The notes: generated from the sequence alone by a model not told the origin. DNA of 64,000 bases from Frischella japonica (GCF_014489845.1 NZ_JABURY010000006.1:310001-374000); one strand, 5' to 3'; shown: positions 8,162 through 18,535, counted from the stretch's first letter. A program made the numbers and translations.

Positions 8162-9703
8162 TTATTGATCAATGATTTTATCATCAAGTAGCTCATCATA
8201 ATATGCTAATTCATCATAGGTTTTAACCATTATATTTGATTCTAGTGGAAATGCTTCAAATTTAAATTCGGTAGATAATTGATCTGATTTAACCCCAATT
8301 TCATTAGCAAAAAGATCTAAAAAGTGAAATGCTGATAAGTTTTTCTTTGTATAAATATGATCTTTTATATTCGATTTAATGATAAAAAGCGGGACTTTGT
8401 ATCCTTGTTTATATTTACCAGAATGTTGAATCATAACTTGATTGTTTTCATCAAATGACATTTTTTGCCCGTGATCTGAGAAATAGATTAATGAATAGTC
8501 TTTATTTGCTTGAATTAATTGATTATTAATATTCTCAATAAATGCATCAAGTTTATTCAATGTAGCTAAATAGCAGTTAAATTTAATACCATATTGTAAG
8601 TTATAGCTATTCGGATAATTAAATAATCGTTTACATGGATTGTTATGTGAACCATACATATGAACAAATATTATTTTAGGTGAAGGGTCTTCAACCAAAA
8701 TTTTATCTAATTCATCTAGTAAATCGAAATCATCCCGATATCTATTTATGGATGTTTTTTCATTAAGAAATTTAATATTATCAGCATACATAGCAATTTG
8801 ACTAATTAAGCTATCATGTATACCAATGACACCTTGATTTGAAATCCAATATGTTTTATAACCTGCTTGCTTAGCTAACGTAACGATATTATTAGCAAAA
8901 TTAATCTCTTCTTTATCCAAAGTTTGTGCTAATGTTCTTGATAAAGAATATGTTGTAAAAGGTGCAGTTGCTATATAGCCATCAATGAATATACCATTAG
9001 CTTTATTAAGAAATGGTGTGGTTTGATGATGATAGCCATATAGTGATAAGTATTCTCTATTAACACTCTCACCAATTACTACCACAATATTATTATTTTT
9101 CTTATCAACTGATATGATATCCCAGGTAGGTTGACTATTAAAAGACTGTTCAAATTTCTCAATATTTTCAAAAAAATAAATTGATTGTTTTACAGCATCG
9201 GTTACATGATCTCCACTAGGAAGCAAAATAAAGATGAATGGAAATAATATTAAAAATATCAATTGTTTTAAAATATGTTTAGATTTTTTTCCATATTTCC
9301 AATAAGAATATACATAATAACTACTAGATAATATTACCAGCAAACTTAATAAATAATAATAGCCTGGATAGATAAGTATATTATCAAAGGCTTCTGTTAT
9401 ATTTGTTTCTCTCAGTGCATATAGTAATCCACCATTAAGTTGACCATATGTAATCCCAAAAGGAAGATAAATCGCAGCTATTATTGAATATACAAACATG
9501 ATTATTACGGTAATAAAATGATATCTTGCAAAAAGGAATAACAATACCAGCATAAAAAAATTCATTAATTCAAAATTATAACCATATGCAATTGGAGATA
9601 TATAGGCGAGATAAATCATCGAAATAAATGTTAATGAAATGTGACATAGACTACTATTGAAAAAATTATAACCTCTTTTTATCATTTTTTGAGGTAGAGC
9701 CAT
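8162..9703 (-). CDS. Phosphoethanolamine transferase (sulfatase-fold, EptA/CptA/OpgE family)
   Basis: 513 residues. About four or five membrane helices occupy residues 20-162; a periplasmic sulfatase-type domain follows. Expected metal-site residues are visible: Glu in VVVIGES (about 212), the candidate nucleophile Thr in APFTTYSLSR (about 250), Asp-His in YFSDHGQK (410-411) and His in MIQHSGKYKQG (about 427). Such enzymes move phosphoethanolamine from phosphatidylethanolamine onto lipid A, LPS core or periplasmic glucan, often changing resistance to cationic peptides. Which acceptor is used cannot be told. It starts at ATG with AGAGGA upstream and stands alone, convergent with tusA. Confidence 0.82.
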   Translation of the reverse strand: MALPQKMIKRGYNFFNSSLCHISLTFISMIYLAYISPIAYGYNFELMNFFMLVLLFLFARYHFITVIIMFVYSIIAAIYLPFGITYGQLNGGLLYALRETNITEAFDNILIYPGYYYLLSLLVILSSSYYVYSYWKYGKKSKHILKQLIFLILFPFIFILLPSGDHVTDAVKQSIYFFENIEKFEQSFNSQPTWDIISVDKKNNNIVVVIGESVNREYLSLYGYHHQTTPFLNKANGIFIDGYIATAPFTTYSLSRTLAQTLDKEEINFANNIVTLAKQAGYKTYWISNQGVIGIHDSLISQIAMYADNIKFLNEKTSINRYRDDFDLLDELDKILVEDPSPKIIFVHMYGSHNNPCKRLFNYPNSYNLQYGIKFNCYLATLNKLDAFIENINNQLIQANKDYSLIYFSDHGQKMSFDENNQVMIQHSGKYKQGYKVPLFIIKSNIKDHIYTKKNLSAFHFLDLFANEIGVKSDQLSTEFKFEAFPLESNIMVKTYDELAYYDELLDDKIIDQ

Positions 9704-9817
9704 TTGATCCTCTCAGTTAATTATTATGTAATCAAATTTTGATTAAAATTATCTATATTAATTACTAATTGTCAAAATTAATTTAAAAATGTCATTTGGG
9801 TTAAAAAATTAAAAATC

Positions 9818-9845
9818 AATCAATTAATTAATTAATTAATTGATT
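9818..9845. repeat. 28-bp perfect palindrome made of (AATT)5 flanked by AATC/GATT
   Basis: Five tandem AATT units at 9822-9841 are bounded by AATC on the left and GATT on the right, giving a perfectly symmetrical 28-bp sequence. It lies 115 bases upstream of the phosphoethanolamine transferase ATG. It could extrude as a cruciform, change length by slippage, or bind a symmetric regulator; it could also be chance in AT-rich DNA. Confidence 0.7.
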
Positions 9846-9945
9846 AATTATTATTTTTTAATGTTTTACAATATAATTAAAATCTATTACATAGATAGCT
9901 ATCAATTTAATTTATTTAATAAATAATATTATTTTCAATTAGGAA

Positions 9946-9974
9946 TTGACTTTTACACTATAAATGATAATAAT
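9946..9974 (+). promoter_or_regulatory. Promoter of the sit operon
   Basis: TTGACT at 9946-9951 and AATAAT at 9969-9974, spaced by 17 bases. The -10 box lies inside the Fur box, so bound Fur would block RNA polymerase. Confidence 0.6.
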
Positions 9975-9984
9975 TCTCATTATC
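9966..9984 (+). promoter_or_regulatory. Fur box in the sitA promoter
   Basis: GATAATAATTCTCATTATC matches the 19-bp Fur consensus at 16 positions, with both outer hexamers intact. It predicts repression of the transporter when iron is sufficient. Confidence 0.82.
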
Positions 9985-10011
9985 TTTTAAAGTAAATAAT
10001 TGGAGTTGAAT

Positions 10012-10923
10012 ATGAATTGGTTTGTTGCAAGGATAAATAAAAAATTTTTTTCCTTAGTCGGTTTATCACTGCTTTTCTGTATTAGTCAATTTAGTCATGC
10101 TGCCGAAAAAAAATTCAAAGTGGTTACAACTTTTACAATTATTCAGGATATTGCGCAAAATATTGCTGGTAATGCGGCAATTGTCGAATCAATTACCGTT
10201 CCTGGTGCAGAAATCCATGAGTACGAACCCACACCAAAGGATTTAGTCAGAGCGCAATCTGCAGATCTGGTACTTTGGAATGGTTTGAATTTAGAACGTT
10301 GGTTTGAACGTTTTTTTGAGGATATTAAGGATGTACCGTCGGTAATAGTGAGTGAAGGTGTTGATCCAATGCCTATTCGTGAAGGTAGTTATAAAGGTAA
10401 CCCGAATCCTCACGCATGGATGTCCCCAACGGAAGGGTTAATTTATGTCGAAAATATCCGTAAAGCATTAGTGAAATATGATCCTAAAAATGCTGAAATT
10501 TATAACCAAAATGCGGCTAGCTATATCAAAAAAATTCAGGATATGGATCGGCCACTACGTGAAAAATTATCCCGTATTCCACAAGAAAATCGTTGGTTAG
10601 TAACCAGTGAAGGTGCATTTAGTTATCTAACGCGTGATTATGGTTTTAAAGAAGCCTATCTATGGCCAATTAACGCTGAGCAGCAAGGAACACCAAAGCA
10701 AGTTAAAGCGATAATTGATTTGGTCAGAGCTAATAAGATTCCGGTTATTTTTAGTGAAAGTACGATTTCAAATAAGCCAGCAATTCAAGTTAGTCGTGAA
10801 ACCGGCATTAAGTATGGTGGCGTATTATATGTTGACTCACTCTCACAGCAAGATGGTCCCGTACCGACCTATATTGATTTATTAAATGTCACTGTTGAAA
10901 CGATAGCAAAAGGTTTTGAATAA
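10012..10923 (+). CDS. sitA: Mn/Fe ABC transporter substrate-binding protein SitA
   Basis: 303 residues from the ATG at 10012, chosen over an upstream TTG because GGAG lies 6 bases before it. A signal peptide ends near SHAAEK (about 30). The cluster A-I metal-binding fold is clear: [32 protein letters not shown] (metal His), NPHAWMSP (second His), [10 protein letters not shown] (Glu) and the late Asp in LYVDSLS. It captures Mn2+ and/or Fe2+ in the periplasm and delivers it to SitCD. First gene of sitABCD; the stop overlaps the sitB start by one base. Fur control is predicted from the upstream box. Confidence 0.93.
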   Translation: MNWFVARINKKFFSLVGLSLLFCISQFSHAAEKKFKVVTTFTIIQDIAQNIAGNAAIVESITVPGAEIHEYEPTPKDLVRAQSADLVLWNGLNLERWFERFFEDIKDVPSVIVSEGVDPMPIREGSYKGNPNPHAWMSPTEGLIYVENIRKALVKYDPKNAEIYNQNAASYIKKIQDMDRPLREKLSRIPQENRWLVTSEGAFSYLTRDYGFKEAYLWPINAEQQGTPKQVKAIIDLVRANKIPVIFSESTISNKPAIQVSRETGIKYGGVLYVDSLSQQDGPVPTYIDLLNVTVETIAKGFE

Positions 10924-11816
10924 TGAATGATCATGTCCATCCTGTCACATTAGATGTTAAAAATCTTACAGTAACCTATAACAACGGTCATACTGCGATT
11001 CATGATGTTAATTTTACACTTCGTGGCGGAACTATTTGTGCTTTAGTCGGTGTAAATGGAAGTGGAAAATCGACACTATTTAAAAGCATCATGGGAATGG
11101 TAAAACCAAGTAAAGGTCATGTTGCTTTAAATGATACTCCTGTCACAGCAACATTAAAGCAAAATATTATAGCTTATGTTCCACAAACTGAAGAAGTCGA
11201 TTGGGATTTTCCTGTGTTAGTTTCTGATGTCGTGATGATGGGACGTTATGGCAAAATGTCTTTTCTTCGAATACCCTCGAAGGAAGATAAACGGCAGGTA
11301 GATATTGCATTAGAATTGGTAAATCTCTCCGCTTTAAAAAATCGGCAGATCGGTGAACTTTCTGGTGGTCAAAAAAAACGAGTATTCATTGCCCGTGCTA
11401 TGGCGCAACAAGGTAGGGTATTGTTACTCGATGAGCCGTTTACTGGTGTTGATGTTCAAACCGAAAATGCCATTATCGATTTATTGAAAACACTACGTGA
11501 AAAAGGGCATTTAATTTTAGTATCAACTCACAATTTAGGCAGTGTACCTGAATTTTGTGATCAAGTTGTGTTATTTAATCGTACGGTACTCACTTACGGC
11601 CCAACCAAAACGACATTTACGCCACAAAATCTTATGCAAACCTTTGGTGGTGCATTGCGTTATTTGAGTTTGTCTGGCAGTCAATTGCATGATGATGAAG
11701 ATTCGCGAATAGTATCTGTTTTAACTGATGATGAAAGAGCGGCTGTTTTTTATGGTGAAGGTGAAAATCAACCTCCTCATGATAATTTATTAATTGACGA
11801 GTTACGGACAAAATAA
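10923..11816 (+). CDS. sitB: Mn/Fe ABC transporter ATP-binding protein SitB
   Basis: 297 residues. Walker [10 protein letters not shown] (about 43-51), Q-loop VPQTEEVDW, signature LSGGQKKR, Walker B RVLLLDEP and the switch His in VSTHNLG are all present. It powers metal import through SitC and SitD. The ATG overlaps the sitA stop (TAATG), so the genes are translationally coupled. A C-terminal tail of about 40 residues after the ATPase core (from about 255) is acidic, as in other SitB/YfeB proteins. Confidence 0.94.
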   Translation: MNDHVHPVTLDVKNLTVTYNNGHTAIHDVNFTLRGGTICALVGVNGSGKSTLFKSIMGMVKPSKGHVALNDTPVTATLKQNIIAYVPQTEEVDWDFPVLVSDVVMMGRYGKMSFLRIPSKEDKRQVDIALELVNLSALKNRQIGELSGGQKKRVFIARAMAQQGRVLLLDEPFTGVDVQTENAIIDLLKTLREKGHLILVSTHNLGSVPEFCDQVVLFNRTVLTYGPTKTTFTPQNLMQTFGGALRYLSLSGSQLHDDEDSRIVSVLTDDERAAVFYGEGENQPPHDNLLIDELRTK

Positions 11817-11817
11817 T

Positions 11818-12684
11818 ATGTGGGATATCCTTTTAGAACCTTTTCAATATGAATATATGATTAAGGCAATTTGGGCGAGCAGTATTGTTGGCGCAGCCTG
11901 TGCATTTTTATCTGCCTATTTAATGTTAAAAGGTTGGTCACTTATGGGCGATGCATTATCACACTCAGTGGTACCTGGGGTCGCCGGAGCTTATGCACTA
12001 GGCTTACCTTATTCGATTGGTGCCTTTTTTACTGGTTTTTTAGCTGCAATATCAATTATTATCATTCGTTATGTAAGCCGTTTAAAAGAAGATGCCATTA
12101 TTGGTTTTATCTTTTCAACTTTTTTTGCTATTGGTTTATTAATCATTTCACTCAACCCAACTTCAGTCAATGTGAATAATATTATAATGGGCGATATTCT
12201 CACCATTCTTGACGAAGATATGTTTCAAGTTGAAATTATTATTGCAGCCTCCTTATTTGTACTGGTCTTTATTTGGAAAGACTTATTACTGGCTTTTTTT
12301 GATGAAGTTTATGCGCGTTCGATTGGCATTAATACTTTAGTCTTAAAGATTATATTTTTTACGATACTTAGTGCTTGTACTGTTGCTGCATTACAAACTG
12401 TTGGTGCAATACTAGTCATTGCAATGGTGATAACCCCTGGTGCAACGGCTTATCTATTAACTAATCGTTTTCCTATTTTATTAATCATCGCGGTATCAAT
12501 TGGTTTTGTGACAAGTGGCATTGGCGCTTGGATCAGCTATTATCTTGATGGAGCTACCGGAGGGGTAATTATTTCGTTACAAACCATGATTTTTATCTTG
12601 GCATTTCTGTTTGCGCCGCAACATGGATTAATTCCTAATCGACTGCGAATTCGCCGTAAATCGAGAAATAAGGAGCATGCATAA
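11818..12684 (+). CDS. sitC: Mn/Fe ABC transporter permease SitC
   Basis: 288 residues from the ATG at 11818, one base after the sitB stop; an upstream TTG frame inside sitB is less likely. The protein is nearly all membrane helices (about eight) and has the ABC-3 permease signatures LKGWSLMGDALSHSVVPG and AILVIAMVITPGATAYLL. Together with SitD it forms the metal channel. Ends with ATAATG, overlapping sitD. Confidence 0.93.
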   Translation: MWDILLEPFQYEYMIKAIWASSIVGAACAFLSAYLMLKGWSLMGDALSHSVVPGVAGAYALGLPYSIGAFFTGFLAAISIIIIRYVSRLKEDAIIGFIFSTFFAIGLLIISLNPTSVNVNNIIMGDILTILDEDMFQVEIIIAASLFVLVFIWKDLLLAFFDEVYARSIGINTLVLKIIFFTILSACTVAALQTVGAILVIAMVITPGATAYLLTNRFPILLIIAVSIGFVTSGIGAWISYYLDGATGGVIISLQTMIFILAFLFAPQHGLIPNRLRIRRKSRNKEHA

Positions 12685-13544
12685 TGGATTGGCTAAATAT
12701 TCTTATTGAACCGCTCAGTTATCCATTTATGCAGCGGGCTATTATTGTATCGATTACGACTGGATTTGTATGCGCTATTTTATCTTGTTTTCTGGTGCTT
12801 AAAGGTTGGTCATTAATGGGGGATGCGATTTCCCATGCGGTATTACCGGGAATTGTTTTGGCGTATTTAGGTGGTATTCCGATCGTAATAGGTGCTTTTA
12901 TTTCGGGCTTTTGTTGTTCGTTAGCGACTGGCTATATTAAGGAAAATTGCCGTGTTAAAGAAGATACGGTAATGGGGATTGTTTATTCTGGGATGTTTGC
13001 CTTTGGGCTAGTATTATTTTCCAAAGTCGATACCGAACAACATCTTAATCATATTTTATTTGGTAGTTTATTAGGCACAACCAAAGCAGAGTTATATCAA
13101 ATTGTCATTATTGCGACGATTGTTTCGTTAATTGTGTTATTCAAACGTAAAGATTTAATGTTATATTGCTTTGATCCGGTTCAGGCGAAAGTAATTGGTT
13201 TATCGGTAAGATTACTGCATTATGGTTTACTTGCCTTTTTAGCATTAACCATTGTGGCCTCATTGCAAGCTGTTGGCGTGATTTTGGTTATCGCCATGTT
13301 AATAGCACCAGGCATTATAGCGTTTCTCTTATCCAGAAGATTTGAACGAATGTTAGTGATAGCAGTTGTCGTTTCAATCAGTTCGTGCACTTTTGGAACG
13401 TTGATTAGTTTTCACTATAGCGCAAGTAGTAGTGCATGTATTGTTTTAATTCAAGCATTAATTTTTATTATTGCACAATGTTATCGCCTGGTGAGTAACT
13501 ATTATCATACAACACTTAATAAAAAATATGTTCATACATCATAA
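12684..13544 (+). CDS. sitD: Mn/Fe ABC transporter permease SitD
   Basis: 286 residues, paralogous to SitC: WSLMGDAISHAVLPG and VILVIAMLIAPGIIAFLL occupy the same places. Multiple membrane helices fill the length. The ATG overlaps the sitC stop and has AAGGAG upstream. Last gene of the operon, closed by the hairpin at 13567-13594. Confidence 0.93.
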   Translation: MDWLNILIEPLSYPFMQRAIIVSITTGFVCAILSCFLVLKGWSLMGDAISHAVLPGIVLAYLGGIPIVIGAFISGFCCSLATGYIKENCRVKEDTVMGIVYSGMFAFGLVLFSKVDTEQHLNHILFGSLLGTTKAELYQIVIIATIVSLIVLFKRKDLMLYCFDPVQAKVIGLSVRLLHYGLLAFLALTIVASLQAVGVILVIAMLIAPGIIAFLLSRRFERMLVIAVVVSISSCTFGTLISFHYSASSSACIVLIQALIFIIAQCYRLVSNYYHTTLNKKYVHTS

Positions 13545-13566
13545 AAGTAGTAAAGCTAAACTAAGT

Positions 13567-13594
13567 GGATGCCAGAGTTAATAACTTGGCATCC
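13567..13594. terminator. Hairpin between convergent sitD and pgl
   Basis: GGATGCCA (13567-13574) pairs with TGGCATCC (13587-13594), and the loop can extend the stem with AGTT/AACT. On the plus strand GCTATTTTAC follows, a modest U-tract. It probably separates the two convergent transcripts. Confidence 0.6.
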
Positions 13595-13637
13595 GCTATT
13601 TTACAAATATTTAATAAACTATAAAATTGTTTATTAA

Positions 13638-14333
13638 TTATTCAGTCCAAAAACCAACAACATTGACTTTGTCCTGTTGAAGAACCGCACGAATTGGCAT
13701 TTCATCAACGTCACTACCTTGCAATGCTTTTTCCAGTACTTGTTTCTTTGATTTACCATTCAATAATAAATAGATATGATGGCTGTTAAGAATAGCCGGT
13801 AACGTTAATGTCATTCGTTCATGCGGTGCGGTTAATGGCACCATGCCAACCACTAATTTACCCGAATTCATATCTAAACCATGATGTAGATTTTCAGCAT
13901 GAGGGAATAAAGAAGCGGTATGACCATCTTCCCCCATACCTAAAACAACGACATCAAACGGAAGAGGAATTTCACGCAGTTTTTCTTGGGTATACTCTTC
14001 GCCGGCAAATGGCGTTGGAGCATTATTTTTAAAACCAATAAAGTTAGCCATTTTAGCATTGTTAATTAGTAAATGTTTCATGACTAAATTTTCGTTGCTG
14101 TCTTGGTGTGTAGTATTAACCCATCGATCATCGACTAACGTGATATAGACTTTGTTCCATGCTAATGGTTGTTCGCTTAATTTTTTGAACAATGGAATAG
14201 GGCTACTACCTCCTGAAACCGCAATTGACGCTCGACCACGTTGTTCAATGGCATGTTGCAAATCCCTAATAATATTTTTGACCATATCATCAATAAGTAA
14301 TGATGATGAATTATATTGATTTAAATTAAACAT
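13638..14333 (-). CDS. pgl: 6-phosphogluconolactonase
   Basis: 231 residues, DevB-type lactonase of the SugarP isomerase fold. IAVSGGSSPIPLFKKL, LVDDRWV and VVLGMGEDGHTASLFP are the family's hallmark segments. It hydrolyses 6-phosphoglucono-lactone, the second step of the oxidative pentose phosphate pathway. It follows zwf by 14 bases with AAGGA upstream of its ATG, so the two enzymes of consecutive steps are made from one transcript. Confidence 0.95.
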   Translation of the reverse strand: MFNLNQYNSSSLLIDDMVKNIIRDLQHAIEQRGRASIAVSGGSSPIPLFKKLSEQPLAWNKVYITLVDDRWVNTTHQDSNENLVMKHLLINNAKMANFIGFKNNAPTPFAGEEYTQEKLREIPLPFDVVVLGMGEDGHTASLFPHAENLHHGLDMNSGKLVVGMVPLTAPHERMTLTLPAILNSHHIYLLLNGKSKKQVLEKALQGSDVDEMPIRAVLQQDKVNVVGFWTE

Positions 14334-14347
14334 TGCGCTACATCCTT

Positions 14348-15820
14348 CTATTCATAGCCATTCCATGAATGACCGTCTTTGGTGATTAAATCAACTGATG
14401 CCACTGGCCCCCACGTACCAGCCTGATAAGGTTTTGGTAGTTCTTTATCCTCAGCCCAAGCATTGAGAACCGAATCAGTCCATTTCCATGCAGCTTCTAC
14501 TTCGTCACGATGAACAAAGAGTGCTTGTCTACCATGCATCACTTCCAATAACAAACGTTCATAAGCATCGGCAATGTGTTGGCTGAATGTTTCATTAAAG
14601 CTGAGATCCAATTTTGTGGTTTGTAAACGATTGTGGTTTTCTAAACCGGGAACCTTATTTAAAATCTCGATATCAACTCCTTCGTCAGGTTGTAGGCGAA
14701 TAGTCAGCTTGTTTTGTGGCAAACTTGAATAATAATCTTTGAATAGGTTAATCGGTTGATTTTTAAAATAGATGACTATTTCGGAACATTTTGTTGCTAA
14801 ACGTTTACCGGTTCTCAAGTAAAATGGAACACCAGCCCAGCGCCAGTTATCAATGTCAACGCGAATTGCTACGAAAGTTTCGGTATGGCTGGTTTTATTC
14901 GCGCCATCTTCCTCTAAATAACCTGGAACATTGATATTATTAATAAATCCAGCAGTATACTGACCGCGCACGGTTTTTTCAGCAACATTAGATTTATCTA
15001 TAGGTCGTAACGCATTTAATACTTTAATTTTTTCCTGACGGAGGCTACTATCAGAAATATCCGATGGTGGCGACATAGCGACCATAGTAAGAATTTGCAA
15101 CAAATGATTTTGAACCATATCGCGCATTTGACCCGCTTTATCAAAATACCCCCAACGTCCTTCAATGCCAACCTGTTCGGCCACCGTAATTTCGACATGG
15201 TCAATTGAGTTTCGATCCCATAAATTGGACAATATGGGATTTGCAAAACGTAATGCCAATAAATTAAGTACGGTTTCTTTACCTAAATAGTGGTCTATGC
15301 GGTAAATTTGTGACTCTTGAAAATAGCTAGCTGCTGCATCATTAATTTTTTGCGATGATTTTAAATCAGTACCTAATGATTTTTCTAATACAATGCGATT
15401 TTGTGGTTGATTAAGTCCCGCTTCGCCCAAGCCTTGACAAATTGAGCCAAAAATAGTGGACTGGGTTGCAAAATAAAAGATAGCAGGTCGATTATCATTA
15501 AGTTTATCTTTTAATCCTTTATATGCAACAATATCATTAACATCCAATTTATGAAAATCTAAACGATTAGCAAAACGTTGCCAAATATGTTCATCAATCT
15601 CTTCATTCATGAACATTTGCAATGCTTCTTTGGCAATTTTAGCATACTCTTGTTGATTCCAATCGGCACGACCAACACCGAGTATTTTGGTTTCTTTAGG
15701 CAGATAGCCACTTTTTTCAAGTTGGTATAAAGATGGGAGAAGTTTTCGTCTTGTCAAATCTCCTTTAGCGCCAAATATAACCAGATCACAGGCAGGAATT
15801 GCCATATTATCTACGGACAT
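14348..15820 (-). CDS. zwf: Glucose-6-phosphate 1-dehydrogenase
   Basis: 490 residues, the standard length. The N-terminal dinucleotide motif is IFGAKGDLTRRKL (about 15-27), and the active-site signature RIDHYLGKE (about 174-182) holds the substrate-binding Asp-His and Lys. It oxidises glucose-6-phosphate to 6-phosphogluconolactone, producing NADPH. It heads the zwf-pgl operon with AGGAGAG upstream of the ATG, and runs divergently from gcd, which oxidises free glucose in the periplasm. Confidence 0.97.
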   Translation of the reverse strand: MSVDNMAIPACDLVIFGAKGDLTRRKLLPSLYQLEKSGYLPKETKILGVGRADWNQQEYAKIAKEALQMFMNEEIDEHIWQRFANRLDFHKLDVNDIVAYKGLKDKLNDNRPAIFYFATQSTIFGSICQGLGEAGLNQPQNRIVLEKSLGTDLKSSQKINDAAASYFQESQIYRIDHYLGKETVLNLLALRFANPILSNLWDRNSIDHVEITVAEQVGIEGRWGYFDKAGQMRDMVQNHLLQILTMVAMSPPSDISDSSLRQEKIKVLNALRPIDKSNVAEKTVRGQYTAGFINNINVPGYLEEDGANKTSHTETFVAIRVDIDNWRWAGVPFYLRTGKRLATKCSEIVIYFKNQPINLFKDYYSSLPQNKLTIRLQPDEGVDIEILNKVPGLENHNRLQTTKLDLSFNETFSQHIADAYERLLLEVMHGRQALFVHRDEVEAAWKWTDSVLNAWAEDKELPKPYQAGTWGPVASVDLITKDGHSWNGYE

Positions 15821-16078
15821 GAATACTCTCCTAAAACTAACTAAATTTACATACTACAATCTAATGGTGTAATTATGATGATTTAGCGCTAAAAATCCAG
15901 TTATTTATATAAATTATAACAATCTGTATGATTGATGATGATAAACCTATTCGGGCAACATCCTAATTCTGCTGGTATGTTTTTAATATTACTCTTTGTT
16001 TTTATTGATATTTTTCATAAATTCTATTTTTTAAACAATCTTTTTAGCGTAAACTGCTTAAACGACGATTGGAATAGG

Positions 16079-18505
16079 ATGAAAGTGTTTTTTATGATTA
16101 AAAACAAAATGTTATTGTATTTTATCTCGCTAGTTTTGTTGTTAATAAGTGTGGTTTTAATTATTGGTGGCGGATGGTTGATAAGTCTGGGCGGATCATT
16201 TTATTACTTACTTTGTGGCGCCGCTATTATGGCAAGCACTGTTTTGTTGGTAAAGCATAATGCCTGGGCCTTAATTCTTTATGCCGGTATGCTAGGATTG
16301 TCGACAATTTGGTCCGTTTGGGAAGTGGGTTTAAATTGGTGGCAATTAGTACCACGATTGTGGGTATGGTTTGTTATCGGTTTAGTATTGTTATCTCCTT
16401 GGCTTAGGCAAACGATTATTAAACCATGTGTTGCTTCTTGGTTACTGCTCGTTAGTATAATATTTACAGCAATCGTGGGTATCGCTTCGTTATTTACGTC
16501 TCCTAATGAGATTAATGGTAAAATTGAAAATACCGATTTAATTAGTGTCAACCCGTCACAAGCAGCCGGCGAGGAATGGATAGCATATGGTGGGACGAAT
16601 GCCGGATTACATTATTCTCGTTTACATCAGATTGTTCCAGAAAATATTCACAAGTTAAAAGAAGTATGGCATATTCAAACGGGTGATTTACCTACCGCTG
16701 ATGATCCAGTTGAACTAACCAACGAAAATACTCCCTTAAAAGTGAATGATAAACTTTATACCTGTACTGCTCATGGCTGGGTTCTGGCACTCGAACCTGA
16801 AACTGGTAAAACACTATGGAAATATGATCCCGCTATCTCAAATGGCGGTACAGGTACATTTAAAGGTTGGGCACATATGACATGCCGAGGTTTATCATAT
16901 TACGATAGTGATCGTTATCTCAAACAATCACCGAATAATGCGATTGCGAGAAAAGTAAAAAGCAGTCCGTGTCCACGGCGGATATATTTACCAACAGCTG
17001 ATGCACGTTTAATTGCTTTAAATGCAGACAATGGTGAAAGGTGTAATAGTTTTGGTAAAGATGGACAAGTAGATTTGACACAGGGAATCGGACCGTTTAC
17101 GCCTGGCGGTTACTATTCAACGTCGCCGGCATTAGTTACAAAACAACTTGTTATTGTTGGCGGTCATGTGACGGATGATGAATCAACCAATGAACCTTCA
17201 GGTGTTGTTAGAGCATTTGATATTCATGACGGTCATTTAGTTTGGAATTGGGATAGTGGAAATCCAGAACACACTTCACCAATAGCCAAAGGTCAACACT
17301 ATACCCGTAATTCACCGAATGTGTGGTCGATTACTAGTGTTGATGAAGCATTAGGTTTGGTGTATTTACCCTTAGGAAATCAAACTCCGGATCAATATGG
17401 CGCTGATCGTACCGCCGCAACTGAAAAATATGCTGCTGGTCTAGTGGCTTTAGATATTGCAACCGGTAAGGTAGCATGGAATTATCAATTTACCCATCAT
17501 GATTTGTGGGATATGGATGTACCAGCACAACCAATATTAGTTGATTTAAAAACCCAAAATGGTATTGAACCTGCGGTTATTCAACCAACAAAACAGGGAA
17601 GCATATATATATTGAATCGTAAAACAGGTGAACCAATAGTGCCAATTGATGAGGTTAAAGTCCCGCAAGGTGCGGTTAAAGGGGATTGGACATCACCAAC
17701 TCAAGCCCGTTCCCGACTCAATCTTACCCCTCCACCATTACAAGAACGTGATATGTGGGGAGCAACACCTTTTGATCAACTAAGCTGTCGTATCAGATTT
17801 AAATCCTTACGTTATGAAGGACAATATACCCCACCTTCATTGCAAGGGAGTTTGATCTATCCGGGTAATGTTGGCGTAATGAATTGGGGGGGCGTAGCCG
17901 TTGATCCAGTCAGAAAAATTATTTTCGCTAGCCCTAATTATATGGCTTTTACATCGCAATTAGTTCCACAGTCTGAAGTTCAAAAAGATGAAACACAAGC
18001 TTCTGAGGGCGCAGGTTTACAGCCGAATCGCGGTGCGCCTTATGCGGTGATTATAAAACCGTTTTTATCTATTATGGGGTTTCCGTGTCAAGCGCCATCT
18101 TGGGGCAATGTTGCTGGTATTAATCTTGCGGATAATCGGATAACTTGGATGCATCCGAATGGTACATCGCGTGATAATACCCCAATTATACCTTTACCAT
18201 TCCCAGTAGGGGTACCTGCTATGGGTGGCCCCATGACCACTGCTGGTGGTATTGCGTTTTTAAGTGGTACGTTGGATCAATATCTTCGAGCTTATGACAT
18301 TACTAATGGTCGAGAGCTTTGGTCTGTAAGGTTACCCGCCGGTGGACAAGCGACACCAATGACATTTTTGGGCAAAGATGGTCGCCAATATGTTGTTTTA
18401 GTCGTTGGCGGTCATGGATCTTTCGGTACTAAAATGGGTGATTATATTATTGCCTATGCGTTACCTAAAAGTAAATATGAAGTTTTTCGTGGCAAAATTC
18501 ACTAA
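16079..18505 (+). CDS. gcd: Membrane-bound PQQ-dependent glucose dehydrogenase
   Basis: 808 residues if started at 16079; a longer frame begins at 15932 and a shorter start is at 16094. I prefer 16079 because the membrane domain of known Gcd proteins (about 796 residues) begins just after it and GGAATAGG precedes it. Five N-terminal membrane helices (to about residue 150) are followed by a periplasmic eight-bladed quinoprotein propeller with EEWIAYGGTNAGLHYS, HHDLWDMDVPAQP, LRYEGQYTPPSLQGSLIYPG and the C-terminal GGHGSFGTKMGDYI. It oxidises glucose to gluconolactone and passes electrons to ubiquinone. No PQQ biosynthesis genes are in the window. Divergent from zwf-pgl. Confidence 0.92.
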   Translation: MKVFFMIKNKMLLYFISLVLLLISVVLIIGGGWLISLGGSFYYLLCGAAIMASTVLLVKHNAWALILYAGMLGLSTIWSVWEVGLNWWQLVPRLWVWFVIGLVLLSPWLRQTIIKPCVASWLLLVSIIFTAIVGIASLFTSPNEINGKIENTDLISVNPSQAAGEEWIAYGGTNAGLHYSRLHQIVPENIHKLKEVWHIQTGDLPTADDPVELTNENTPLKVNDKLYTCTAHGWVLALEPETGKTLWKYDPAISNGGTGTFKGWAHMTCRGLSYYDSDRYLKQSPNNAIARKVKSSPCPRRIYLPTADARLIALNADNGERCNSFGKDGQVDLTQGIGPFTPGGYYSTSPALVTKQLVIVGGHVTDDESTNEPSGVVRAFDIHDGHLVWNWDSGNPEHTSPIAKGQHYTRNSPNVWSITSVDEALGLVYLPLGNQTPDQYGADRTAATEKYAAGLVALDIATGKVAWNYQFTHHDLWDMDVPAQPILVDLKTQNGIEPAVIQPTKQGSIYILNRKTGEPIVPIDEVKVPQGAVKGDWTSPTQARSRLNLTPPPLQERDMWGATPFDQLSCRIRFKSLRYEGQYTPPSLQGSLIYPGNVGVMNWGGVAVDPVRKIIFASPNYMAFTSQLVPQSEVQKDETQASEGAGLQPNRGAPYAVIIKPFLSIMGFPCQAPSWGNVAGINLADNRITWMHPNGTSRDNTPIIPLPFPVGVPAMGGPMTTAGGIAFLSGTLDQYLRAYDITNGRELWSVRLPAGGQATPMTFLGKDGRQYVVLVVGGHGSFGTKMGDYIIAYALPKSKYEVFRGKIH

Positions 18506-18535
18506 TAAATAATAACGATTGATCCTGTCAAAAGT

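Larger units (their letters stand above)
9704..10011. other. Divergent control region between phosphoethanolamine transferase and sitA
   Basis: About 308 bases, extremely AT-rich. It holds a 28-bp perfect palindrome (9818-9845), a promoter (9946-9974) and a Fur box (9966-9984), all listed separately. The rest shows no frame or motif I can support. Confidence 0.6.

Noticed and set aside
15932-16078. 49-residue N-terminal extension of Gcd with an additional hydrophobic stretch
   Set aside because: Known Gcd proteins start near residue 50 of this frame and a better-placed ribosome binding site precedes 16079; kept only as an alternative start.
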